Source: JBGOUV01 sp041477815 (GTDB lineage: Bacteria > Acidobacteriota > Terriglobia > Bryobacterales > JACQDG01). From it: 15,003 nucleotides of DNA. Under the pieces are notes generated by a model, which did not search any database, was not told the DNA's origin, and worked only from the letters and a program-made list of their open reading frames with translations. The translations under genes and the position numbers were made by a program. The stretch covers positions 1 to 15,003 of the forward strand of contig JBGOUV010000149.1 in assembly GCA_041477815.1 (NCBI GenBank). The letters are read 5' to 3'. The first letter of the stretch is position 1; each line of letters begins with the position of its first letter. This document shows, in pieces, positions 1 through 7,074 of this stretch.

Positions 1-198
1 AAGGCCCTGGGGACGGGTTGGAAGAACGGTGTTACGTGGCAGGACTTCGAGGTTACGAACCTGCCGTCGGGGAGGCCTATGCTGCGGTTGTCGGGGAGGG
101 CGGCCGAGATCGCCGAGGAGTTGGGGGTGCGGGCGGTATCGCTGTCGCTGTCGCACACGGAGAGCCTGGCCATCGCTCAGGTGATCCTGGAGGACTGA
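1..198 (+). CDS. acpS: Holo-[acyl-carrier-protein] synthase, C-terminal part (5' truncated by window edge)
   Basis: Frame 1 is open from the first base to a TGA at 196-198, giving 65 residues. It begins KALGTGWKNG, which matches the conserved KALGTG segment of AcpS that carries a catalytic lysine. It continues with a WQDFEV strand, an SGRPMLRLSG turn, a helix around AEIAEELG and the SLSLSHTESLAIA segment that ends the family fold. AcpS transfers the 4'-phosphopantetheine of CoA onto apo-ACP in the cytoplasm and so activates fatty acid synthesis. Only about the last half of a typical 120-130 residue protein is present, so its start and promoter are not visible. The gene is missed if one reads only the long overlapping frame that starts at 18. 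A CmcI-like gene follows 71 nt downstream on the same strand. Confidence 0.88.
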   Translation, partial: KALGTGWKNGVTWQDFEVTNLPSGRPMLRLSGRAAEIAEELGVRAVSLSLSHTESLAIAQVILED

Positions 199-269
199 CC
201 GCGTCGCCTCCTAATCCACGAGCGCAGCGGCGATATACACGACCGGCTCGTTACGGCCGATTCCCCAAC

Positions 270-965
270 GTGCCCCAGGACCAGAGCATCGACCTGTACA
301 GTCCCCACGGGTACCGGTTGCTGAGCCAGTTGTGGGTGAAGTCGGGCTGGCAGCGCGGTATTTTCTACTCCCTTACCTGGCTGGGGGCGCGCATGCTCCA
401 GTTGCCCGAGGACATTCTCGTGCTGCAAGAGTTGCTCTTCCGGGTTCGGCCGGACGTGGTGGTGGAGACCGGCACTTTTGAGGGCGGCGCCACGCTTTTC
501 TACGCTTCGATGCTCGAGCTGCTGGGCAAGGGACGGGTCCTCTCGGTGGACGCGGTGGCCCGTCCGGAAGCACGGGCCGCGATAGCGTCGCACGCCGCCG
601 GCCGGCGGGTGCAATTGCTGGAGGGCAGCTCGGTCGATCCGGCCATCGCCGCCCAGGTCCGGTCGGACGTCACTGCCGCCGACAAGGTCCTGGTGGTGCT
701 CGACTCGGATCATTCCCGCTCCCACGTCCGCCAGGAGATGGACACCTACGGGCCGCTGGTGACGCCGGGCAGCTACCTGGTGGTAATGGATGGGGTGATG
801 GAGATGCTCGCCGACGCGCCCAACGCTCAGGCCGGGTGGGCCACCGACAATCCGCTGGCGGCCATCCGGGAGTTCCTGACCGAGCATCCGGAGTTTGAAG
901 TGGATCCCCGCCCCAACCGGCTGGAGGCCACCTACTGCCCCCAGGGCTTCCTGCGCCGCAAGTGA
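270..965 (+). CDS. Cephalosporin hydroxylase / CmcI-like protein (Rossmann, SAM-binding type fold)
   Basis: This 231-residue protein starts at GTG 270. The frame is open back to 18, but that part overlaps acpS and is not protein-like. The GTG gives MPQDQSIDLYS, matching the N-terminus I expect for this family. The core VVVETGTFEGGATLFYAS (residues about 63-80) is the glycine-rich SAM-type loop. LLEGSSVDP (about 116-124), VLDSDHSRSHV (about 143-153) and YLVVMDG (about 169-175) are the other conserved blocks. The family (CmcI, rhamnosyl O-methyltransferase) is named after cephalosporin 7-alpha-hydroxylation, but most members outside antibiotic clusters have unknown substrates and are probably methyltransferases. 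No cephalosporin or glycan genes are nearby, so I infer a generic SAM-dependent enzyme. No good ribosome binding site precedes the GTG, and the start is the weakest part of this call. Confidence 0.8.
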   Translation: MPQDQSIDLYSPHGYRLLSQLWVKSGWQRGIFYSLTWLGARMLQLPEDILVLQELLFRVRPDVVVETGTFEGGATLFYASMLELLGKGRVLSVDAVARPEARAAIASHAAGRRVQLLEGSSVDPAIAAQVRSDVTAADKVLVVLDSDHSRSHVRQEMDTYGPLVTPGSYLVVMDGVMEMLADAPNAQAGWATDNPLAAIREFLTEHPEFEVDPRPNRLEATYCPQGFLRRK

Positions 966-1029
966 GGCCGCTCACGATGGCGAGCCGCCGCAACGCGCTA
1001 CCAGGAATAGGACCGGCGTCGATGGGCCG

Positions 1030-1683
1030 CTAGTTGGGCAGTTCGACTTCGCGCGCTTTGGGCCGTTCCATCTCGCCGGCGGGCACCAGTTGCGCCCGCT
1101 CCAGGGCGCGCGCCTGCTCCCAGGTATAGATCATACGGTGGATGACGGTGACGTTGGACAATATGGCGATCACCCAGAGGACGGCGGCCATGCGGTCGGC
1201 CAAGGCGCCGATGATGATCAGGACGATGCGCTCGGGACGTTCCAGGAAGCCCACCTTGCAGCTCGGGATGGAATTTTCGGCCCGGGCGCGCGTGTAGCTG
1301 ACCATCACCGAACCGGTCATGACGATGGCGGTCAGGACAATGTAGAAGAAGCGGTTGATGCTGGCGTAGTAGACCAGCAGGCCCATGTAGAGGGCGAGGT
1401 CGGAGTAGCGGTCAATCACCGAGTCCAGGAAGCCGCCGAAGCGGGTGACGCGGTTGGTGGTGCGGGCCACCGGGCCGTCCACCAGGTCGAAGATGCCGGC
1501 GCCGATCACCACCAGCCCGGCGATCAGGAAACGTCCCCGGGCGAACTGCCAGGCGGCGGCGATATTGATGATCAGGCCGAGAAAAGTGAGGGCGTTGGGA
1601 TTGATCCGGGACAGGGCGAGCGCCCGCACGATGCGGTCTATCACCCAGCCGCACGCCACGCCGATCGCGCGGGTGTAGGTCAC
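1030..1683 (-). CDS. CDP-alcohol phosphatidyltransferase family membrane protein
   Basis: This is a 217-residue integral membrane enzyme. The full family signature D-x2-D-G-x2-A-R-x8-G-x3-D-x3-D is present at residues 66-91 (D66, D69, G70, A73, R74, G83, D87, D91), in DLVDGPVAR and FGGFLDSVID. These residues bind the metals and the CDP group. Several hydrophobic spans follow (about 35-65, 97-125, 150-175). The family swaps CMP on a CDP-activated lipid for an alcohol such as glycerol 3-phosphate, inositol phosphate or serine. The sequence alone does not settle the acceptor, although the N-terminal SRINPNALTFLGL stretch and short length fit PgsA or inositol-phosphate synthase types. Translation starts at GTG 1683. 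A GAGGAG ribosome site lies in the last codons of greA, whose stop is only 7 nt upstream, so the two are very likely translationally coupled. The charged tail after about residue 185 is cytoplasmic-looking. Confidence 0.9.
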   Translation of the reverse strand: MTYTRAIGVACGWVIDRIVRALALSRINPNALTFLGLIINIAAAWQFARGRFLIAGLVVIGAGIFDLVDGPVARTTNRVTRFGGFLDSVIDRYSDLALYMGLLVYYASINRFFYIVLTAIVMTGSVMVSYTRARAENSIPSCKVGFLERPERIVLIIIGALADRMAAVLWVIAILSNVTVIHRMIYTWEQARALERAQLVPAGEMERPKAREVELPN

Positions 1684-1690
1684 TTCCGGG

Positions 1691-2170
1691 TTACTCCTCG
1701 TCGTGAATGGTGGTCAGGCGCAGAATCTCGAGCTCCTTGCCTCCCGCCGGAGTTCGGATCTCGACCACGTCCCCCACCCGCTTGCCGAGCAGCCCGCGGC
1801 CGATCGGGGAGGTGGTAGAGATAGCGCCGTTGGCGACGTTGGCCTCTTCCGAGGTCACCAGCCGGTAGGAGATCTCGTTTTCCGTTTTCACATCAAAGAC
1901 TATCACAGTCGAGCCCAGTCCCACCGCATCGCGGGGGATCTTGGAGAAATCGACCATGCTCAACTCGGCCAAGCGCTTCTGCATCAGGCCCAGCCGGGCC
2001 CGAACAATCTCCTGCCGCTCTTTGGCGGCCTTGTATTCAGCGTTTTCGCTGAGATCGCCGTGTTCGCGGGCGATCTTGATCTCGCGCGGCAACTCGTTGT
2101 GAAGCTCGTACTCCAGAGCCCGGATCTGCTCTTCTAGTTTCTGGAGAATCTTGGCTGACACAGACTCCAT
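1691..2170 (-). CDS. greA: Transcription elongation factor GreA
   Basis: This 159-residue protein matches the normal length of GreA (about 158). The N-terminal coiled coil (residues 1-75) carries the tip sequence HGDLSENAEYKAAKERQ, with the acidic D39 and E42 that coordinate the second metal in the RNA polymerase secondary channel. The C-terminal FKBP-like domain ends with the family block TSPIGRGLLGKRVGDVVEI followed by a TPAGG turn. GreA stimulates cleavage of backtracked transcripts by RNA polymerase. The ATG at 2170 sits inside a TATAAT hexamer on the same strand (2174-2169). If that hexamer is a real -10 box, transcription would start within the first codons and the GTG at codon 4 (2161-2159) would be the true, leaderless start. 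The gene heads a two-gene unit with the downstream phosphatidyltransferase. Confidence 0.96.
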   Translation of the reverse strand: MESVSAKILQKLEEQIRALEYELHNELPREIKIAREHGDLSENAEYKAAKERQEIVRARLGLMQKRLAELSMVDFSKIPRDAVGLGSTVIVFDVKTENEISYRLVTSEEANVANGAISTTSPIGRGLLGKRVGDVVEIRTPAGGKELEILRLTTIHDEE

Positions 2171-2176
2171 TATAAA
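2169..2176. promoter_or_regulatory. AT-rich -10-like patch between divergent greA and the PEBP gene
   Basis: The 42-nt gap between the divergent genes contains a symmetric AT patch. It reads TATAAT on the minus strand (2174-2169) and TATAAA on the plus strand (2171-2176). No convincing -35 box is found at 16-18 nt for either direction, so this is only a position where promoters could sit. Confidence 0.2.
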
Positions 2177-2212
2177 TCAGATTAAGCTATCCTGGACCGG
2201 CGGGGGTGAGTG

Positions 2213-2662
2213 ATGTCCTTTGAAATCACGGTGTCAGGTTTCGCCAACGGAGGCAACGTCCCCCTCCGGTACACCTGTGAGGGGGAGGATGTGTCCCCGG
2301 CCCTCCGGTGGCAGGGGGCGCCGGACCAGGCCCAGAGCTTCGTGTTGATCGTGGACGATCCCGACGCCCCGGTAGGAACGTGGAACCATTGGCTGCTCTA
2401 CGACCTCCCCCCTACGACGGAGTCCTTGCCGGAGGGTGGCTCGGCCGGACGGAGCGGGACCAATGACTTCGGACGACCGGGCTACGGCGGGCCGTGTCCG
2501 CCGCGGGGCCATGGACCGCATCGGTACTTCTTCAAGATCTTTGCCCTGAACACGGCCTCGCTGGGGTTGCCGGCCGGGGCCAAGCGGGCCGAACTGGATC
2601 AGGCCATGCAGGGAAAGATCCTGGCCGAAGCGCAGTATCTGGGAAGGTACGAGAGGCGGTAG
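2213..2662 (+). CDS. YbhB/YbcL family (PEBP-like, Raf kinase inhibitor-like) protein
   Basis: This 149-residue protein contains both signature blocks of bacterial phosphatidylethanolamine-binding-like proteins. These are DDPDAPVGTWNHWLLYDLP (about 48-66), with the conserved D-P-D-A-P anion pocket, and YGGPCPPRGHGPHRYFFKIF (about 91-110). The fold binds small phosphorylated or anionic ligands, and the physiological role in bacteria is unsettled. No signal peptide is seen, so it is probably cytoplasmic. ATG 2213 is chosen over the adjacent GTG 2210 because the GGGGGTGAG stretch just upstream is better spaced for it. The stop TAG is immediately followed by the metF ATG with no intervening base, so the two genes are almost certainly one transcript. 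Confidence 0.93.
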   Translation: MSFEITVSGFANGGNVPLRYTCEGEDVSPALRWQGAPDQAQSFVLIVDDPDAPVGTWNHWLLYDLPPTTESLPEGGSAGRSGTNDFGRPGYGGPCPPRGHGPHRYFFKIFALNTASLGLPAGAKRAELDQAMQGKILAEAQYLGRYERR

Positions 2663-3532
2663 ATGAAGATCGGCGACATTCTGAAGAACGGGAAGCCCAC
2701 CGTCTCCTTCGAGTTCTTCCCCCCCAAGGACGACACCGGCTTTGCCGACCTCTACCGCACCATCGAGGCCCTCCGGCCACTCGGGCCCAGCTACGTCTCA
2801 GTCACCTACGGCGCCGGCGGCAGCACCCGGCGGAAGACGGTGGAACTGGTCAACCGCATCAAGACCGGCATCGGAATCGAGTCGATGGCCCACCTGACCT
2901 GCGTAGCGGCGACGCGGGACCAGATCCAGGGAGTGCTCGACGAGCTGCTGGCGGCGGGTCTGGACAACGTCCTGGCCCTGCGCGGCGACCCGCCCAAAGG
3001 AGAGACTCAGTTCGTTCCCACCCCCGGCGGCTTTGTTTACGCCAATGAGCTGGTCGAGTTCATCCGGGGGCGTTACCCGTTCTCGGTAGGGGCGGCCTGC
3101 TACCCGGAGAAGCACCCCGAGGCGCTTGACGCCGCGAGCGACCTGGAGAATCTGAAGCGCAAGGTCGACGCCGGCGTGGATTTTCTGATCACGCAGTTGT
3201 TCTTCGACAACACCGACTTTTTCCGGTTCCGGGACCAGGCGGCGGCGGCCGGAATCAGCGTGCCGATCCTCGCCGGAATCATGCCCATCGTGGGGGCCAG
3301 CCAGGTCAAGCGCATGACCCAGATGTGCGGGGCCCGCATCCCCGCGGGACTGCTCAGTAAGATCGATGCGGTGGAAGACGACTCGGAAGCGGTGCGCCAG
3401 GTGGGGATGTACCACGCCACCCGCCAGTGCGAGGACCTGATCGCGGCGGGGGTGGCGGGGATCCACTTCTATACGCTGAACCGGTCCACGGCCACGCGAG
3501 CCATTTTCCAGCACATCAAAGGGGTGCTGTAG
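2663..3532 (+). CDS. metF: 5,10-methylenetetrahydrofolate reductase (NAD(P)H, FAD)
   Basis: This 289-residue protein has the length of bacterial MetF (about 290-300). It reduces methylene-THF to 5-methyl-THF for methionine synthesis, using FAD in a TIM barrel. Visible family motifs in order are VSFEFFPPK with the catalytic glutamate E17, VSVTYGAGGSTR (about 45-56), HLTC (77-80), LALRGDPP (about 104-111) with the flavin-contacting aspartate D109, GAACYPEKHPEA (about 143-154), ITQLFFDN (176-183) and GIMPI. Translation probably uses the GAGAGG stretch at the end of the upstream PEBP-like gene, since the ATG directly follows that gene's stop codon. No upstream riboswitch (SAM or B12 type) is visible, and methionine genes are not adjacent. 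Confidence 0.97.
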   Translation: MKIGDILKNGKPTVSFEFFPPKDDTGFADLYRTIEALRPLGPSYVSVTYGAGGSTRRKTVELVNRIKTGIGIESMAHLTCVAATRDQIQGVLDELLAAGLDNVLALRGDPPKGETQFVPTPGGFVYANELVEFIRGRYPFSVGAACYPEKHPEALDAASDLENLKRKVDAGVDFLITQLFFDNTDFFRFRDQAAAAGISVPILAGIMPIVGASQVKRMTQMCGARIPAGLLSKIDAVEDDSEAVRQVGMYHATRQCEDLIAAGVAGIHFYTLNRSTATRAIFQHIKGVL

Positions 3533-3542
3533 GACAGGCAAC

Positions 3543-3571
3543 TTGATTCCCCGGCCCGATTGGCGTAACAT
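3543..3571 (+). promoter_or_regulatory. Candidate sigma-70-like promoter for the TPR gene
   Basis: TTGATT (3543-3548) and TAACAT (3566-3571) are separated by exactly 17 nt in the 74-nt gap after metF. Each hexamer matches the consensus at 4 of 6 positions. It would start transcription about 30 nt before the ATG at 3607. Confidence 0.4.
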
Positions 3572-3606
3572 GCCTCCACCGGCACTCCAAGGAGGGGATA
3601 GGATTT

Positions 3607-4791
3607 ATGACAAAGCCGAAGACCGCGACTCTATGGCTGGCGATCCTGCTGGCGGTCCCAGGTTGGACGCAGATACGGAACGTAACCATCAACACCGAGT
3701 CCGACGAAGGCAAGCTGCTGCAGCAAGCCGGCGAACAGACCGACGCTACAGCCAAGATCAAGCTGCTGGAAGAGTTTATCTCGAAGTTCGGGTCCCACGA
3801 TGCTGCCGGGTACGTCCACTTGCAGCTTCTGACCGAGTACCTGAAGCTGAATAACTTCGACAAGGTCATCGAGCACGGCGCCGCGGCCCAAGCCAAGGCC
3901 CCCCAAGACCTCGAAGTGGCCCACTTGCTGGTGAAAGGCGCCGAAGGCAAGAGTGTCCCTCAAAGCACGCCGAACGATACAAGGCCTGCCGCCGAGCGAG
4001 AACTTGCTGGGGCTGAAGCCCTCATCAAAACAGTCGAGGCCGCCCACGCCCTCGCCCAAAAGGCCGCCTCCGCTCCCAAACCGTCGGACGCCGACGAAGA
4101 AGCTAACTGGAAGCGCAACGCCGAGTTTGCCGGCCAAGTCCTGCAATACAACCAGTACGCCCTGTTTGGCGTAGCCAGCAAGCAGACTACCCCCCAGGCT
4201 AAGCTCCTGCTTTTCGAGGCCCTGCGCAAGAACTACCCCAACAGCCAGTTCAACAAGAACCTCGACGGCCAATACGTCGAAATCTACCGCCAGCTTGGCC
4301 AGCAGGACAAGATGGTCCAGTCGGCCGAGGCGGCCCTGGCCGGCGAGCCCAACAACGAGGCTTTCCTCTATATCCTGGGCGAATCCTACATGGATCCGGC
4401 CAAGGGCAAGTTCGCCGACGCCCAAGCCAACGCCGAGAAGATCCTCAGCGTCCTGCCCAACAAGCCCAAGCCGGAAGGCATCGCCGACGATGCCTGGACC
4501 CAGCACAAGGGCACCTATCTGGGACTGGCCAACTCGCTGCTCGGCCGCAGTCTGGCCAGCCAAGGCAAGTTCGCCCCCGCCCAAAAGGTTCTTCTGGCCG
4601 CGGCCAAGGACATGAAGGCTAATAACGACGCCATGGCGGCGATCTATTACTACCTGGGCTTCTGCAGCATCAAGCTGAACCAGACCAGCGCGGCGCTGAA
4701 CTATCTGGGACAGGCGGCGAAGATCCCCGGCCCCTACCAGGCCCCGGCCGCCGACCTGGTGAGTAAGGTCAAGGCCGCCGCGGGACGGTAA
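3607..4791 (+). CDS. Secreted tetratricopeptide-repeat protein of unknown role
   Basis: This 394-residue protein begins with a short basic region and a hydrophobic stretch (MTKPKTATLWLAILLAVPGW), typical of a signal peptide, with likely cleavage near residue 21. The rest is helical and alanine/lysine-rich, with degenerate TPR-like pairs. One lies at about 65-98 (AGYVHLQLLTEYLKLNNFDKVI), one at about 220-265 (EIYRQLGQQDKMVQSAEAAL, then EAFLYILGESYM), one at about 303-335 (YLGLANSLLGRSLASQGKF) and one near the C-terminus (AAIYYYLGFCSIKLNQTSAA). Such arrays make protein-binding scaffolds, so I infer a periplasmic or envelope adaptor. An AAGGAGG site at 3589-3595 precedes the ATG by 11 nt. The acetate kinase gene follows after 38 nt and may be co-transcribed. 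I see no enzymatic motif and no better family assignment. Confidence 0.82.
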   Translation: MTKPKTATLWLAILLAVPGWTQIRNVTINTESDEGKLLQQAGEQTDATAKIKLLEEFISKFGSHDAAGYVHLQLLTEYLKLNNFDKVIEHGAAAQAKAPQDLEVAHLLVKGAEGKSVPQSTPNDTRPAAERELAGAEALIKTVEAAHALAQKAASAPKPSDADEEANWKRNAEFAGQVLQYNQYALFGVASKQTTPQAKLLLFEALRKNYPNSQFNKNLDGQYVEIYRQLGQQDKMVQSAEAALAGEPNNEAFLYILGESYMDPAKGKFADAQANAEKILSVLPNKPKPEGIADDAWTQHKGTYLGLANSLLGRSLASQGKFAPAQKVLLAAAKDMKANNDAMAAIYYYLGFCSIKLNQTSAALNYLGQAAKIPGPYQAPAADLVSKVKAAAGR

Positions 4792-4794
4792 AGG

Positions 4795-4829
4795 CAGTTG
4801 CCAGTGGTCAGTGGCCAGTGGCCAGTCCC
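4795..4829 (+). repeat. Tandem degenerate heptad repeat (CAGTGGC type), five units
   Basis: Five consecutive 7-nt units, CAGTTGC, CAGTGGT, CAGTGGC, CAGTGGC and CAGTCCC, fill the gap between the TPR gene and ackA up to the GTG at 4830. The same unit builds the hairpin at 11261-11330. Because the period is 7 and not a multiple of 3, this is not a protein-coding repeat. Confidence 0.8.
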
Positions 4830-5936
4830 GTGAGGGAGCGGATTCTGCGCATCCTGGTCCCCAACCTCGGGTCTACCTCGGTCAAATACCAACTCCTCGA
4901 GATGCCCGAGGAGCGGGTGCTCGACCGCGGCAACGTGGAGCGTATTCGGGGCCGGGCCGAGTACCGGGAAGCCCTGGGGCAGATAGTTTCGAAACACTCC
5001 GCGGGCCTGGACGCCATCGGGCTGAAGGCCGTCCACGCCGGCCCCCGTTATCGAGGGACTTTCGTCGTCACCGACGAGGTGCTGGCCGCCCTCCGCGAGT
5101 ACCAGCCCGCCGCCCCTCTCCACAATCCCATCTACATTGCCGCGATCGAAGCGCTGCGGGAGCTGGCTCCGGGCGTTCCGCTGGTGGCAGTCTTCGAGAC
5201 GGGCTTCCACCGCACCCTGCCCGGGTACGCCGCCGCCTACGGCGTCCCCCGGCGGTGGCGCGAGGAGTTCGGCATCCAGCGCTACGGCTTCCACGGCGCC
5301 TCCCACCGCTACATCAGCCAGCGGGTAGCGGTGGCTCGGCTGGTCTCCTGCCACCTGGGCGGCAGCAGCTCCATCTGCGCCATCCGCAATGGCGCTTCGA
5401 TCGATACGACGATGGGCTTCTCACCGCAATCCGGTCTCGAGAGCGCCACCCGGCACGGCGACCTGGACCCCTTCGCCGTCCTATTTGTGATGGATCGCCT
5501 GGGCTATTCGACCACCCAGGTACGCGAGGAGCTGCTGGGCCAGGGAGGCTTGGCCGGCCTGTCTGAAATCGCCGGCGGCGACGTGCGCGACCTGGAAGCC
5601 GCCGCTACCCCGGCCGCCCGCCTGGCCCTCGAAGTCTTCGCCTACCAGGTCCGCAAGACCATCGGCGCCTACGCGGCGGCCCTGGGCGGACTCGACGCCG
5701 TCGCCTTCACGGGCGGCATCGGCGAGAACTCGGCGGCGTTGCGCGAGGCCTGCTGCGGGGGCCTGGAATTTCTGGGACTCCGGCTCGACCCGGCTCGGAA
5801 CCGGGGAGGCGCGGGTGACCGGGTGGTTTCGTCGGACGAGTCGCGGGTAACCGTACTGGCTTTGGCAACTGACGAAGAGCTGATGGTCGCTCGGGAGACT
5901 TGGACAGGCCTACGGCTTGACCCGGATCGTGGGTAA
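4830..5936 (+). CDS. ackA: Acetate/propionate kinase family protein, divergent active site
   Basis: This 368-residue member of the ASKHA acetate kinase family is shorter than the usual ~400. Conserved blocks are VPNLGSTSVKYQLL with the nucleotide-site asparagine, APLHNP, YGFHGASH, DTTMGFSPQSGLESATR with the conserved arginine, GGIGENSAALR and TDEELMVARET with the late glutamate. Two positions differ from the Methanosarcina enzyme. The Arg91 position (GHRVVHGG there) is lysine here (GLKAVHAG), and the Asp148 position (FDTAFH) is glutamate (FETGFH). HLGNGSS reads HLGGSSS, and about ten residues before it are missing. The family interconverts acetate plus ATP and acetyl phosphate, but no phosphotransacetylase gene is adjacent, so the substrate is uncertain. 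Start choice: GTG 4830 lies nearest the family N-terminus. GTG 4818 would add four residues encoded by the heptad repeat. Neither has a ribosome site. Confidence 0.88.
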   Translation: MRERILRILVPNLGSTSVKYQLLEMPEERVLDRGNVERIRGRAEYREALGQIVSKHSAGLDAIGLKAVHAGPRYRGTFVVTDEVLAALREYQPAAPLHNPIYIAAIEALRELAPGVPLVAVFETGFHRTLPGYAAAYGVPRRWREEFGIQRYGFHGASHRYISQRVAVARLVSCHLGGSSSICAIRNGASIDTTMGFSPQSGLESATRHGDLDPFAVLFVMDRLGYSTTQVREELLGQGGLAGLSEIAGGDVRDLEAAATPAARLALEVFAYQVRKTIGAYAAALGGLDAVAFTGGIGENSAALREACCGGLEFLGLRLDPARNRGGAGDRVVSSDESRVTVLALATDEELMVARETWTGLRLDPDRG

Positions 5937-5957
5937 GGCCGGAGGTTTGTTTGGTGA

Positions 5958-7007
5958 TTAACGGCGCTTTAGCTTCGGGCGGTCTTCCTCATCCTCGCCC
6001 TGCTGGCCGTCCTTACCCTTTTCCTTGCCGTCCTCTACCGGGATGGTGCCGCCCGTCGTCGACTTCCGCAGCCGCGGCCGGTTGGTGTCCTTATCCTCCA
6101 CCTTCTTACGGGCATGCATGGCCATCAGGCGCGCTTTCACGTTGAGGAACTCGGAGGTGTTCACCACGTACTCGGGTTTAGCCGGCAGCACCTTCTGGAT
6201 CTCATCCTGAGCCGCCTCGACGCGGTCCTCGGTCATAGGGTGGGTGCGGAACAGCTTACCCAGCGTTCCCGGCTTCTTCTTCTCGAGCTTCTCCAGCTTC
6301 TCGAAGAACTCGACGAAGGAGTTGGGATCGTAGCCGGTCTTATAGAGGTACTGCAGGCCGAGGGAATCGGCCTCGCGCTCGAAGCTGCGGGAGAACTGCA
6401 GGAAGCCCAGCGGGATGGCCAGGCCGGCGCCCTGCCGGATCGCGTAGCCGGTCCAGCCGCCCATGAAGATCAGGGGGATGGTGCCGATGTTGATGATCTG
6501 ACCGCGCGTGGCCTGCCGGGTGCCGTGACGCGCCGCGATGTGCGCGATCTCGTGGGCCATGGCGCCCGCCATCTCCGACTCGGTATCAGCCAGAGCCACC
6601 AGCCCGGCGTTTACGAAGAAGAACCCGCCCGGCAGCGACAGGGCGTTCGGCTCCTCGGTATCGAGCACCTTGATGGTAAAGGGCACCTTGGCGTCGGAGT
6701 TGCGCACCAGGTTTTGCCCCACGCGGTTGATGTACTCGGCGATGATCGGGTCATCGATGATTCTGGCCTGCTGCTGGATCTCCTGGGCCAGCTGTTTGCC
6801 CAGCGCGATCTCTTTCTCCAGCGAATAGAAATTGACGCCCGAACCTACGCCGCGATCACCGATCGCTTCGACGTCCTTCTTCTTGTCCTTGATCTTCTTC
6901 GGTGGTTGTTCCTTGGCAGCCTTCGGCTTGGGATCGTCCGCGGCCCGAACGGCCACAGGTACTGCCAGCGCTACTGCCAGAGCGATCGCGTAGGGGGCTT
7001 TTCTCAT
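5958..7007 (-). CDS. M48 family zinc metalloprotease, exported
   Basis: This 349-residue protein has a clear signal peptide (MRKAPYAIALAVALAVPVAV, likely cleaved after ARAA-type residues near 22). A lysine-rich linker (about 25-46) and the M48 catalytic domain follow. The zinc motif HEIAH (H152, E153, H156) is preceded by the typical NALSLPGGFFFVNAGLV segment, and the third ligand lies in FEREAD (E212). RTHPMTEDRVEAA (about 265-277) is the conserved C-terminal block of BepA/LoiP-type proteases. These act in the periplasm on misfolded or misassembled outer-membrane proteins. The TPR domain found in BepA is absent. Instead the last ~45 residues are a highly charged Lys/Asp/Glu/Arg tail. A GAGGAG site 7 nt upstream supports ATG 7007, and a promoter with a perfect -10 lies just beyond it. 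The gene converges on ackA with only about 20 nt between stops. Confidence 0.94.
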   Translation of the reverse strand: MRKAPYAIALAVALAVPVAVRAADDPKPKAAKEQPPKKIKDKKKDVEAIGDRGVGSGVNFYSLEKEIALGKQLAQEIQQQARIIDDPIIAEYINRVGQNLVRNSDAKVPFTIKVLDTEEPNALSLPGGFFFVNAGLVALADTESEMAGAMAHEIAHIAARHGTRQATRGQIINIGTIPLIFMGGWTGYAIRQGAGLAIPLGFLQFSRSFEREADSLGLQYLYKTGYDPNSFVEFFEKLEKLEKKKPGTLGKLFRTHPMTEDRVEAAQDEIQKVLPAKPEYVVNTSEFLNVKARLMAMHARKKVEDKDTNRPRLRKSTTGGTIPVEDGKEKGKDGQQGEDEEDRPKLKRR

Positions 7008-7028
7008 GAGGCCACTCCTCTGATTGTT

Positions 7029-7056
7029 ATTATACCCTGTTGCGCAAGAGGGCCAA
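7029..7056 (-). promoter_or_regulatory. Candidate promoter for the M48 protease gene
   Basis: Read on the minus strand, TTGGCC (7056-7051) is followed after 16 nt by a perfect TATAAT (7034-7029). The GAGGAG ribosome site and ATG 7007 lie just downstream. The divergent aminotransferase gene begins at 7075, so the -35 side sits within 20 nt of its start. Confidence 0.5.
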
Positions 7057-7074
7057 AGTTAATTCGGGGGTTCC

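Noticed and set aside
18..269. N-terminal extension of the CmcI-like protein
   Set aside because: The frame is open but overlaps acpS for 180 nt and encodes Gly/Ala/Arg-rich noise. Family similarity begins just after GTG 270.
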